From Streptomyces griseus subsp. griseus (GTDB lineage Bacteria; Actinomycetota; Actinomycetes; Streptomycetales; Streptomycetaceae), in NCBI RefSeq assembly GCF_000720255.1, contig NZ_JOJE01000024.1:49488-113487 (forward strand): a stretch of DNA of 64,000 bases, written 5' to 3'. This document shows, in pieces, positions 7,890 to 15,292 of this stretch; within the stretch, counting starts at the first letter, position 1, and each line of letters opens with the position of its first letter. Both the position numbers and the translations under genes were made by a program. A model generated the notes under the pieces. The model worked only from the letters and a program-made list of their open reading frames with translations. It was not told the DNA's origin and made no database searches.

Positions 7890-9831
7890 CACGCTCAAGA
7901 GCACCACGGGCGCCGGTGGCGCCGCGGCGGTGCGCCGCCTGCTCCTCGACAACGGCGCGCTCACCGCGCTGATCGTCCTCGTCATCGCCCTGTCGGCGCT
8001 GTCGGGTGACTTCCTGACCACCGACAACCTGCTCAACATCGGCGTCCAGGCGGCCGTGACCGCCATCCTCGCCTTCGGTGTCACCTTCGTGATCGTCTCG
8101 GCGGGCATCGACCTGTCGGTCGGCTCGGTGGCGGCCCTGTCCGCCACCGTCCTCGCCTGGAGCGCCACGTCACACGGCGTGCCGGTGTTCGCGGCCGTCC
8201 TCCTCGCCGTCGCCACCGGCATCGCGGCCGGCCTCGTCAACGGCTTCCTGATCGCGTACGGCAAGCTGCCGCCGTTCATCGCGACGCTCGCCATGCTGTC
8301 GGTGGGCCGCGGTCTGTCGCTGGTCATCTCCGACGGCTCCCCGATCCCGTTCCCGGACTCGGTCTCCCACCTCGGTGACACGCTCGGCGGCTGGCTGCCG
8401 GTGCCGGTGCTCGTGATGGTCGTCATGGGGCTGCTCACGGCGTTCGTGCTCGGGCGGACGTACATCGGACGCTCGATGTACGCGATCGGCGGCAACGAGG
8501 AGGCAGCCCGCCTCTCTGGTCTGCGGGTGAAGAAGCAGAAGCTCGCCATCTACGCGCTGTCCGGCCTGTTCGCCGCCGCCGCGGGCATCGTGCTCGCCTC
8601 CCGGCTGTCCTCCGCGCAGCCGCAGGCCGCGCAGGGCTACGAACTCGACGCGATCGCGGCGGTCGTCATCGGCGGTGCGTCGCTGGCGGGCGGCACGGGC
8701 AAGGCGTCCGGCACGCTGATCGGCGCGCTGATCCTGGCGGTGCTGCGCAACGGCCTCAACCTGCTGAACGTCTCCGCGTTCTGGCAGCAGGTCGTCATCG
8801 GTGTGGTGATCGCGCTGGCGGTGCTGCTCGACACCCTGCGCCGCAAGGCCGGGGCGACCCCGGTGGCGGCGGGCACCTCCTCGGGCGGCAAGGGGAAGCA
8901 GGCGGCGACGTACGCGCTGGCCGCCGTGGTCACCGTGGCCGTCGTGGGCGCGACCTCCTTCCTGCACAGCGGCGGCTCCGCGGCCGCGTCGAACCCGAGG
9001 ATGGGTCTGTCCCTGTCCACCCTCAACAACCCCTTCTTCGTGCAGATCCGGTCGGGTGCCCAGGCCGAGGCGAAGAGGCTGGGCGTGGACCTGACCGTCA
9101 CGGACGCCCAGAACGACGCCTCCCAGCAGGCCAACCAGCTGCAGAACTTCACCAGCTCCGGCCTGGACGCGATCGTCGTCAACCCGGTGGACTCGGACGC
9201 GGCCGCCCCGTCCGTACGGGCCGCCGACAAGGCGAAGATCCCCGTGATCGCCGTCGACCGTGGCGTCAACAACGCCACCACCGACGCGCTGGTCGCCTCC
9301 GACAACATCGCGGGCGGTGAGCTCGCCGCCAAGTCCGTCGCGGAGAAGCTCGGCGGCAAGGGCAAGATCGTCATCCTCCAGGGCCAGGCGGGCACCTCCG
9401 CCGCCCGGGAGCGCGCCGAGGGCTTCGCCAAGGGCCTGAAGGCCTACCCGGGCATCCGGGTCCTGGCCCAGCAGCCCGCCGACTTCGACCGCACCAAGGG
9501 CCTCGACGTGATGTCGAACCTGCTCCAGGCCCACCCGGACGTCCAGGGCGTCATCGCCGCCAACGACGAGATGGCGCTCGGCGCGGTCAAGGCGCTCGGC
9601 TCGAAGGCCGGGAAGTCCGTCCAGGTCGTCGGCTTCGACGGCACGCCGGACGGCCTGAAGGCGGTCGAGGCAGGCACGCTGTACGCGTCGGTGGCGCAGC
9701 AGCCGAGCCAGCTGGGGAAGATCGCCGTGGACAACGCGCTGCGCGCGCTCCAGGGCAAGAAGGTCGAGCAGACGGTGAAGGTGCCGGTGAAGGTGGTCAC
9801 GAAGGAGAACGTGGCCGGCTTCAGCGGCTGA
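7879..9831 (+). CDS. rbsCB: Fused ribose ABC permease and substrate-binding protein (RbsC-RbsB)
   Basis: One 650-residue protein carries both the membrane channel and the sugar receptor of a ribose-type importer. Residues 1 to about 315 are a CUT2 permease with multiple hydrophobic segments (VIVSAGIDLSVGSVAALSAT; GGASLAGGTGKASGTLIGAL). A further membrane helix near 330-355 is followed, from about 373, by a complete RbsB-like receptor (MGLSLSTLNNPFFVQIR; ANDEMALGAVKALG; VGFDGTPDG). No lipobox is needed because the receptor is tethered outside by the last helix. Start is GTG 7879 with GGAGG seven bases upstream. The TTG at 7861 in the same frame is less likely. The operon has no separate rbsB. 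Confidence 0.92.
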   Translation: MAADTLKSTTGAGGAAAVRRLLLDNGALTALIVLVIALSALSGDFLTTDNLLNIGVQAAVTAILAFGVTFVIVSAGIDLSVGSVAALSATVLAWSATSHGVPVFAAVLLAVATGIAAGLVNGFLIAYGKLPPFIATLAMLSVGRGLSLVISDGSPIPFPDSVSHLGDTLGGWLPVPVLVMVVMGLLTAFVLGRTYIGRSMYAIGGNEEAARLSGLRVKKQKLAIYALSGLFAAAAGIVLASRLSSAQPQAAQGYELDAIAAVVIGGASLAGGTGKASGTLIGALILAVLRNGLNLLNVSAFWQQVVIGVVIALAVLLDTLRRKAGATPVAAGTSSGGKGKQAATYALAAVVTVAVVGATSFLHSGGSAAASNPRMGLSLSTLNNPFFVQIRSGAQAEAKRLGVDLTVTDAQNDASQQANQLQNFTSSGLDAIVVNPVDSDAAAPSVRAADKAKIPVIAVDRGVNNATTDALVASDNIAGGELAAKSVAEKLGGKGKIVILQGQAGTSAARERAEGFAKGLKAYPGIRVLAQQPADFDRTKGLDVMSNLLQAHPDVQGVIAANDEMALGAVKALGSKAGKSVQVVGFDGTPDGLKAVEAGTLYASVAQQPSQLGKIAVDNALRALQGKKVEQTVKVPVKVVTKENVAGFSG

Positions 9832-9844
9832 CAGCGGTGGAGTG

Positions 9845-9872
9845 GGCGGGCGGGTCACGACGACCGCCCGCC
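9845..9872 (+). terminator. Intercistronic hairpin between rbsCB and rbsK
   Basis: GGCGGGCGGGTC (9845-9856) pairs with GACCGCCCGCC (9862-9872) with one bulged G, 13 bases after the rbsCB stop. No long T-run follows. It may attenuate transcription into rbsK or protect the upstream message. Confidence 0.45.
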
Positions 9873-9879
9873 TTCGGTC

Positions 9880-9927
9880 ACGTAGACAGTCACGTACGAA
9901 GGTACGTACACAGGCACGTACACAGGG
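9880..9927 (+). repeat. Short direct repeats around ACGTA before rbsK
   Basis: Four to five copies of ACGTA spaced 11-14 bases apart (CACGTAGACAG, CACGTACGAAGG, TACGTACACAGG, CACGTACACAGG) fill the space just before the rbsK ribosome site. The last two units are nearly identical. Function unknown; a regulator binding once per helix turn or replication slippage are both possible. Confidence 0.55.
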
Positions 9928-9937
9928 GAGTCAACTC

Positions 9938-10858
9938 ATGTACGACTACGACCTGTTGGTCGTAGGGTCGGCCAACGCCGACCTGGTGATCGGCGTGGAG
10001 CGGCGGCCGGAGGCCGGGGAAACGGTGCTCGGCTCCGACCTGGCCGTCCACCCGGGCGGCAAGGGCGCGAACCAGGCCGTCGCCGCGGCCCGTCTCGGCG
10101 CCCGTACGGCCCTGCTGGCCCGCATCGGCGACGACGCGCACGGGCGGCTGCTGCTGGACTCCCAGCGGGAGGCCGGCGTCGACACGGTGGGCGTCCTGGT
10201 CGGCGGCGCGCCGACCGGGGTCGCGCTGATCACGGTGGACCCGTCGGGCGACAACAGCATCGTGGTGTCCCCGGGTGCGAACGGCCGGCTGACGCCGGAG
10301 GACGTCCGGGCCGCCGGTGGCCTCTTCCACGCGTCGCGCGTGGTCTCGACCCAGCTGGAGATCCCGCTGGAGACGGTGGTGGAGGTCGTACGGAGTCTGC
10401 CCGAGGGAAGCCGCTTCGTCCTGAACCCGTCCCCGCCTCGCCCGCTCCCCTCCGAGGTCCTCGCGGCCTGCGACCCGTTGATCGTCAACGAGCACGAGGC
10501 GCGGGTGATCCTGGGCGAGTCCTGCGTGAGCGACCGGCCCGAGGACTGGGCCCGGCTGCTGCTGGCCAAGGGGCCGCGGTCGGTGGTCGTGACGCTGGGT
10601 GCGGAGGGGGCGCTGGTGGCGTCCTCGGCCGGGGTCGCGCGGGTGGCGTCGGTGCAGGTGGACGCCGTGGACACGACCGGCGCGGGTGACGCGTTCACGG
10701 CGGCGCTGGCGTGGCGGCTCGGTGCGGGTTCCGCTCTCGCGGAGGCGGCGGCGTACGCGGCACGGGTGGGCGCGGCGGCGGTGACGCGGCGGGGGGCGCA
10801 GGAGTCGTTCCCCACGGCGGCGGAGGTCGAGGGGCCGGCGGGGGTCGAGGGGCTGTGA
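9938..10858 (+). CDS. rbsK: Ribokinase
   Basis: Phosphorylates imported D-ribose at the 5-hydroxyl with ATP. The 306-residue product is a PfkB-family sugar kinase: GSANADLVIGVERRPEAGET near the N-terminus, the substrate motif PGGKGANQAVAAARLG at about 38-53, NPSPPRPLP, VNEHEARVILG, and the C-terminal catalytic motif DTTGAGDAF with the base Asp. I start at ATG 9938 because AGGGGAG lies eight bases upstream and the protein begins MYDYDLLVVG as in the family. The earlier in-frame start at 9842 would add a basic non-family segment. Its stop overlaps the rbsD start. Confidence 0.94.
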   Translation: MYDYDLLVVGSANADLVIGVERRPEAGETVLGSDLAVHPGGKGANQAVAAARLGARTALLARIGDDAHGRLLLDSQREAGVDTVGVLVGGAPTGVALITVDPSGDNSIVVSPGANGRLTPEDVRAAGGLFHASRVVSTQLEIPLETVVEVVRSLPEGSRFVLNPSPPRPLPSEVLAACDPLIVNEHEARVILGESCVSDRPEDWARLLLAKGPRSVVVTLGAEGALVASSAGVARVASVQVDAVDTTGAGDAFTAALAWRLGAGSALAEAAAYAARVGAAAVTRRGAQESFPTAAEVEGPAGVEGL

Positions 10859-11244
10859 AGAAGGGCGGAATCCTGAACCGGCATCTCGCGGGCGCCCTGG
10901 CCGAGCTGGGCCACGGGGACGGGGTGCTGGTGTGCGACGCGGGCATGCCGATACCGGACGGCCCGCGCGTGGTGGACCTGGCGTTCCGGGCCGGGGTGCC
11001 GTCTTTCGCGGAGGTGTTGGAGGGGCTGCTGACCGAGCTGGTGGTGGAGGGCGCGACGGCGGCGGAGGAGGTGCGGGCGGCGAATCCTTCGGCGGCGGCG
11101 CTGCTGGACGGTCGCTTTCCCGAGCTGGCGCTGGTGTCCCACGAGCGGCTGAAGGAGCTGTCGGCCGGGGCGCGGCTGGTGGTGCGGACGGGGGAGGCCC
11201 GGCCGTACGCGAACGTGCTGCTGAGGTGCGGGGTCTTCTTCTGA
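10855..11244 (+). CDS. rbsD: D-ribose pyranase
   Basis: Interconverts the beta-pyranose and beta-furanose forms of ribose so that the furanose can be used by ribokinase. The 129-residue protein shows the RbsD features: KKGGILNRHLAGALAELGHGD with the catalytic His, VCDAGMPIPDGPRVVDLAF, and the C-terminal VVRTGEARPYANVLLRCGVFF. Start is GTG 10855, overlapping the rbsK stop by four bases, so the two are probably translationally coupled. It ends the ribose operon; a perfect terminator hairpin follows 18 bases later. Confidence 0.95.
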   Translation: MKKGGILNRHLAGALAELGHGDGVLVCDAGMPIPDGPRVVDLAFRAGVPSFAEVLEGLLTELVVEGATAAEEVRAANPSAAALLDGRFPELALVSHERLKELSAGARLVVRTGEARPYANVLLRCGVFF

Positions 11245-11262
11245 CCCGGTTGTGGATGATTC

Positions 11263-11300
11263 GAGGGGGCCCGGTCCGTCGACCGGGCCCCCTCGGCTTT
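11263..11300 (+). terminator. Strong terminator of the ribose operon
   Basis: A perfect 14-bp stem (11263-11276 with 11281-11294, loop CGTC) is followed by GGCTTT. It lies directly after rbsD. Confidence 0.9.
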
Positions 11301-11523
11301 TCCCCTCCACGATCAGAACCCCCGCGATCCCCCCGGATCCCCCTCCAGAAGTCCTGACGCCATGTATGACCCTCTGGATGGGGAAAGGGTTGCATCCCCG
11401 TTCCGTTTTCTTTCCGGAGTTTTTTCAGGCTCCACACCCTACGCCGACGGAAAGCCGTACCTCGTCGCCCTCCCGCACCGCCCCACCCGTCACGACCTGC
11501 GCGGAGCCCCTCGGGACGTCACG

Positions 11524-11703
11524 TCACGCCCCACGAGCGCCGAGAGCGTTGTGGACGTCGGCGTCGGAGTCCTGCCAGCTCTGGCCGTCCGGGGCGGAGA
11601 TACGAGACCTTCCCCGTCTCCCGGTCGACCAACGCGAACCGCCGGTCACCGTCGAGGCCCGGTCGGTCACCTCGACGCCGGCGACTGTGTGGCTGAACAC
11701 CAT
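11524..11703 (-). pseudogene. Fragment of a MOSC-domain protein, frameshifted
   Basis: Reading from ATG 11703 gives MVFSHTVAGVEVTDRASTVT. To continue the typical MOSC N-terminal text GDRRFALVDRETGKVS one must shift frame, and to continue with APDGQSWQDSDADVHNALGA one must shift back, losing the sequence normally between them. The whole protein (normally about 200-280 residues, molybdenum-cofactor sulfurase C-terminal type) is absent, and the frame stops at 11524. The pieces are recognisable only across two frames, so I read this as a decayed remnant. Bases 11301-11523 hold nothing else I can identify. Confidence 0.5.
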
Positions 11704-11758
11704 GCATCCTCCCCTGGAGCGGGAGGAGTTCGGAGCCGTGTCCACGTAAGTTGGCCGC

Positions 11759-12109
11759 ATGGCTTCCGTACTTGTTGTCGGTTACGACCCGCAGGCGATA
11801 CCCGGCGTCGACGGGAAGGCCCTTCGTACGGCCCTCGATGCCGAGTTGGAGCGGTTCGGGGAGCACGGCGTCGACGCGGGCATGACGCTGCTCGTGTTCG
11901 ACGGCTCGGCCGAGACGACCCTCGTCGCGTCGTTGACCGAGCGTCCGTGGGACGTGATCGTCGTCGGGGGCGGGATCCGCAAGACGGAGCAATTGCTTCC
12001 GCTCTTCGAGCAGATCGTGAACCTGGTCCGCCGGCACGCGCCGCAGGCCGCCATCGCGTTCAACACCAGCGGTGGCGACAGCGTCGAGGCGGCGCAGCGC
12101 TGGCTCTGA
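11759..12109 (+). CDS. Conserved hypothetical protein, Rossmann-like
   Basis: A 116-residue soluble protein of unknown function. It starts MASVLVVGYDPQAIPGVDG, has a second hydrophobic strand WDVIVVGGGIRKTEQLLPLFEQIVNLV and ends AFNTSGGDSVEAAQRWL, an alternating strand/helix pattern that suggests a small alpha/beta fold resembling a receiver or NAD-binding half domain. I recall similar short proteins in actinobacteria without assigned function. No ribosome site is obvious just before ATG 11759 (GTAAGTTGGCCGC). Transcription seems independent; a separate secreted-protein gene follows after 97 bases. Confidence 0.7.
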   Translation: MASVLVVGYDPQAIPGVDGKALRTALDAELERFGEHGVDAGMTLLVFDGSAETTLVASLTERPWDVIVVGGGIRKTEQLLPLFEQIVNLVRRHAPQAAIAFNTSGGDSVEAAQRWL

Positions 12110-12206
12110 GGCCGGGTGACCTGGGGAGATCCTTCTGCTCCTGGCAAGGTATCTTCCTCCCGCGGCGCGTCGAGCGTTTCTCCGCGTCGCGTCAGGGAGG
12201 GAAGAC

Positions 12207-13427
12207 ATGCGTATATCACCGCTTCGGCGCCTGGCCACGCTGGCCACGACGCTGGGGCTCACCTCGCTCGGGCTGCTCGGTGCGGGCGCGGCGCCCGCGC
12301 AGGCCGCGATCAGCGACTGCCCGGCGGGCTATTTCTGTGCCTGGAAGACCATGGACGGCACGGGCACCATGTTCAAGACGAACACGAACAAGGCGACGCT
12401 GGGGAGCTGGGACAACACGTTCCAGTCCGTCGTGAACCGCACGTCCGAGTTCGCCTGTCTGCACGACGAGCCGAACTACGAACGGACCGTCGGCGTCTCG
12501 GTGTGGGACCCCGACCCCGCGGGTACCGAGTGGGGCCACTCGGATCCCACCGTGAGCTCGGTGAGCCTCGTCCCCACCGCCCGGGAGTGCAACTTCCCGG
12601 CCTACCCCGAGTGGTACACGTCGGCCGCGCCCCAGGCGTCCGGCTTCGGTGATCTGAACGCCGACCTCCAGGCCGACGTCCTGGTCCGGGACAAGGCGGG
12701 TCGGCTGTGGTTCCTGCGCGGCGACGGCAGCGGGCAACTGGTCGGCAAGAGCGGCTGGAACGCCATGAACGCCCTCGTCCGGCACGGCGACTTCAGCGGT
12801 GACGGCCGGGAGGACGTGATCGCCCGCGAGGCGTCCACCGGGAAGCTGTGGCTCTACCCGGGCGCCGGCAACGGCAGCCTCGGTACCCGCAAGCTCATCG
12901 GCAACGGCGGCTGGAACGCCATGAGCCGGGTCGTCTCCTACGGTGACCTCTCCGGTGACGGCCGCTCGGACGTGCTGGCCGTCGAGAAGGCCACCGGCAA
13001 GCTCTGGCTGTACCCCGGCACCGGTACGGGCACCCTCGCGGCACGCAAGCTCATCGGCAACAGCGGCTGGAACGGCATGAGTGCCCTGGTCGGGGCGGGC
13101 GACATGAACGGTGACGGCCGTGCGGACCTGATCGCCCGCCAGGCCTCCACCGGGCAGCTGTGGCTGTACCCGGGCAAGGCCGGGGCCCTCGGGTCCCGTG
13201 TGCTGATCGGCAACAGCGGCTGGAACGTCATGGACTCGTTCCTGGGCCTCGGTGATGTCACCGGCGACGGCCGTGCCGACCTCGTCGCCATCACCAAGAG
13301 CAGCTACCGCGGCGAAAGCTGCCGCGGTGTCGGTTGCCTGCTCGTGTACCCGGGCCGCGGCAACGGCACGCTGGGCTCCCGCGCGGAGACGGCCGGCGAC
13401 TGGTTTGCCCTGAACGGCTTCCTCTGA
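12207..13427 (+). CDS. Secreted peptidase-inhibitor-I36-like protein with VCBS/FG-GAP repeats
   Basis: A 406-residue exported protein. Residues 1-33 form a signal peptide with charged start, leucine-rich core and APAQA cleavage site. Residues 36 to about 130 have the pattern of the I36 (SMI-like, beta/gamma-crystallin-type) family: CPAGYFCAWKTMDGTGTMF and four cysteines in total. From about 145 to 400 come four to five repeats of about 50 residues of the form GDxSGDGRxDVxAxxxxTGKLWLYPG followed by LIGNxGWNxM, which are FG-GAP/VCBS calcium-binding propeller-like units. The role is unknown; inhibition of an extracellular protease or binding to a polymer are guesses. GGAGGGAAG precedes ATG 12207. 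A hairpin terminator follows. Confidence 0.85.
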   Translation: MRISPLRRLATLATTLGLTSLGLLGAGAAPAQAAISDCPAGYFCAWKTMDGTGTMFKTNTNKATLGSWDNTFQSVVNRTSEFACLHDEPNYERTVGVSVWDPDPAGTEWGHSDPTVSSVSLVPTARECNFPAYPEWYTSAAPQASGFGDLNADLQADVLVRDKAGRLWFLRGDGSGQLVGKSGWNAMNALVRHGDFSGDGREDVIAREASTGKLWLYPGAGNGSLGTRKLIGNGGWNAMSRVVSYGDLSGDGRSDVLAVEKATGKLWLYPGTGTGTLAARKLIGNSGWNGMSALVGAGDMNGDGRADLIARQASTGQLWLYPGKAGALGSRVLIGNSGWNVMDSFLGLGDVTGDGRADLVAITKSSYRGESCRGVGCLLVYPGRGNGTLGSRAETAGDWFALNGFL

Positions 13428-13445
13428 GCGAGTGGCCGACCGGAC

Positions 13446-13479
13446 CGAAGGGCCGCTGCCTCCGGGTGGCGGCCCTTCG
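13446..13479 (+). terminator. Terminator hairpin after the secreted VCBS protein
   Basis: CGAAGGGCCGC (13446-13456) pairs perfectly with GCGGCCCTTCG (13469-13479). It separates the convergent secreted-protein and SnoaL-like genes and may serve both strands. Confidence 0.75.
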
Positions 13480-13505
13480 CAGGTGCGGATCTCACCGGCG
13501 GGCTG

Positions 13506-13946
13506 CTACGAACGATCCAGGGCCTCGACCAGCGCGTCGAGCCTGCCGCGCACCCGGGCTGCCGTCACGTGATCGAAGTAGTCGCGTGAGCTGACGATCT
13601 CACCGTTGCGCACCCGCAGCACGAAAACGCCGGGCAGCGCGAAGGGTTCCCCCGTCTCCACGACGGTTCCCCGGTATTCGAACTCGGCCACGATCACCTC
13701 GGGATCGGTCGTCTCGTGAATCGTGATGTTGGTTGCCACCCGGTCCAGTCGAGGGCCCTCGCCGGTCGGCCTGAAGTGCTCGCGCAGTTCGTCCCGGGTA
13801 CGGAGCGCGGCGGCCCGGAGCGGGTCGAACGGGTGCACGACGTGAGTCTGCTCCGCGTACAGGTCGGGCAGCTCGTGCCAACGGCCCTCCGCGACGCCGT
13901 TCACCAGCGCGAGGAAGACCTCGCTGGGGCTGAGGACTTGGGTCAT
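13506..13946 (-). CDS. SnoaL-like (NTF2-fold) protein
   Basis: A 146-residue protein of the SnoaL/ketosteroid-isomerase-like fold: EVFLALVNGVAEGRWHELPDLYAEQTHVVHPFDP, then RDELREHF, VIVAEFEYRGTVVETGEPFALPGVFVLRVRNGEIVSSRDYFDH. Such proteins are small alpha+beta barrels used as cyclases, isomerases or binding proteins; the substrate cannot be told from sequence. Start is ATG 13946 with GGGAGAG upstream. The gene diverges from a TetR regulator over a 117-base region that contains a perfect 44-bp palindrome, so it is very probably the main target of that regulator. Confidence 0.85.
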   Translation of the reverse strand: MTQVLSPSEVFLALVNGVAEGRWHELPDLYAEQTHVVHPFDPLRAAALRTRDELREHFRPTGEGPRLDRVATNITIHETTDPEVIVAEFEYRGTVVETGEPFALPGVFVLRVRNGEIVSSRDYFDHVTAARVRGRLDALVEALDRS

Positions 13947-13996
13947 GGCACTCTCCCGTCATCGGCCCCGACACACCATCGGGGCGGCGAACTACC

Positions 13997-14040
13997 ATCC
14001 GAAGTCGCGACTCCGACTATACGGAGTCGCGACTTCGGAT
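13997..14040. promoter_or_regulatory. 44-bp perfect palindrome: double TetR operator
   Basis: Bases 13997-14015 and 14022-14040 are exact reverse complements around ACTATA. Each arm also contains its own shorter palindrome AGTCGCGACT, so the region can be read as two similar operators about 25 bases apart. It lies between the divergent SnoaL-like gene and the TetR gene and would cover both promoters. Confidence 0.8.
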
Positions 14041-14063
14041 ACTGGCGAACGGGTGAGTGAGCG

Positions 14064-14678
14064 ATGAGCAACAACCGAGAGCCCGACGGCAGACGTCCGC
14101 AACGCGCCGACGCGCGAACCAACCGCGAGCGCATCCTGAACGTCGCCGAGGAGGTCTTCGGCAACGGCGGCGAGTCCGCGTCCACCGAGGAGGTGGCCCG
14201 CCTGGCGGGCGTCGGCATCGCCACCGTCTTCCGGCACTTCCCCACCAAGGCGGCGTTGCTGGAGGCCGTACTGGTCCAGCGGTTCGACCGCCTGCGCGAG
14301 CAGGCCGACGCTCTGCGGGACGCCACGGAACCGGGCCCGGCGTTCTTCGACTTCTTCAGCCGTCTCGTCGCCGACGCGGCCGGCAAGATCGCCATCTCCG
14401 AGGCCCTGCTCAAGGCCAGCGGCGACAACGAGGGTGACGCCGCTCGGGCGTCCGAGGGGCTGCGGCGTGCCGTCGGTGCCCTGCTCCAGCATGCCCAGCG
14501 CGCCGGCGCGGTCCGAGGCGACGTAGCACTGCCCGAGGTGTACGCCCTGCTGGTCGGCGCCTCCCGAGCGGCCGCCCACGCCCACCTCGACAAGGACGTA
14601 CGGGACCGGATGCTCGCCGTCGTCTTCGACGGTCTCCAGCCACCGACCGGTCGTGCGCGCGGCGGCGGGAAAATCTGA
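14064..14678 (+). CDS. TetR-family transcriptional regulator
   Basis: A 204-residue repressor. The N-terminal DNA-binding domain reads RERILNVAEEVFGNGGESASTEEVARLAGVGIATVFRHFPTKAALLEAVL in two adjoining pieces, a classic TetR helix-turn-helix (about residues 25-70). The C-terminal ligand domain (about 80-195) resembles the SCO1712/TetR_C_33-like group with many alanines and arginines. It is divergent from the SnoaL-like gene and followed by the AhpD-like gene after 77 bases. The 44-bp palindrome upstream is its likely operator, giving autoregulation. The ligand is unknown; the AhpD-like neighbour hints at a reactive small molecule. Confidence 0.9.
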   Translation: MSNNREPDGRRPQRADARTNRERILNVAEEVFGNGGESASTEEVARLAGVGIATVFRHFPTKAALLEAVLVQRFDRLREQADALRDATEPGPAFFDFFSRLVADAAGKIAISEALLKASGDNEGDAARASEGLRRAVGALLQHAQRAGAVRGDVALPEVYALLVGASRAAAHAHLDKDVRDRMLAVVFDGLQPPTGRARGGGKI

Positions 14679-14755
14679 CCCGGCAGACCTGTCACATCCG
14701 GGCGAGCCCCGGTGTCTAAGAGGTGTAACCCACCACGACGACACAGGAGTTCACC

Positions 14756-15229
14756 ATGGACGCTCGCTTGGACCTCTTCGGCAACCCGGTCGCGGCCAAG
14801 TTCTTCCGGTACATCAACTCGGCGGGCAAGGCGATCGCGGACTCGACCCTGCCGAGCGCCACGCAGGAGCTGGTGAAGATCCGGGCCAGCCAGATCAACG
14901 GCTGCGGCTTCTGCACCGACATGCACACCAAGGACGCCACCGCGGCCGGGGAGACCGCACAGCGCCTCCACATGGTCGCGGCCTGGAGAGAGGCGAAGGT
15001 GTTCACGGACGCCGAGCGCGCAGCGCTGGAGCTGACGGAGCAGGGCACCCGTATCGCCGACGCGGCCGGTGGGGTCACGGACGCGGCCTGGGAGAACGCG
15101 GCCAAGCACTACGACGAGGACCAGCTCGCCGCCCTGGTCTCCCTCATCGCCCTCATCAACGCGTACAACCGCGTGAACGTCATCGTCCAGCAGCCCGCAG
15201 GCGACTACCAGCCCGGCATGTTCGGATGA
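14756..15229 (+). CDS. Carboxymuconolactone decarboxylase / AhpD-like alkylhydroperoxidase
   Basis: A 157-residue protein of the CMD/AhpD family. The redox motif CGFC at about residues 52-55 sits in IRASQINGCGFCTDMHTKDA, with the typical following His used in proton relay. The rest is helical (LVSLIALINAYNRVNV). Members with this motif reduce peroxides with a thiol partner. Start is ATG 14756 with AGGAG seven bases upstream. It runs in the same direction as the TetR gene and may be read with it, or from its own promoter in the 77-base gap. An exceptionally strong hairpin ends it. Confidence 0.9.
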   Translation: MDARLDLFGNPVAAKFFRYINSAGKAIADSTLPSATQELVKIRASQINGCGFCTDMHTKDATAAGETAQRLHMVAAWREAKVFTDAERAALELTEQGTRIADAAGGVTDAAWENAAKHYDEDQLAALVSLIALINAYNRVNVIVQQPAGDYQPGMFG

Positions 15230-15234
15230 CCACA

Positions 15235-15289
15235 TGTCGAGGGGTGGCCGGGGGCCCACAGCGCGTGGGCCCCCGGCCACCCCTCGACA
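15235..15289. terminator. 25-bp perfect stem, bidirectional terminator
   Basis: Bases 15235-15259 and 15265-15289 are exact reverse complements with a five-base loop AGCGC. The hairpin lies between the stop codons of convergent genes (AhpD-like on +, sugar isomerase on -) and can end both transcripts. Confidence 0.9.
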
Positions 15290-15292
15290 ACG

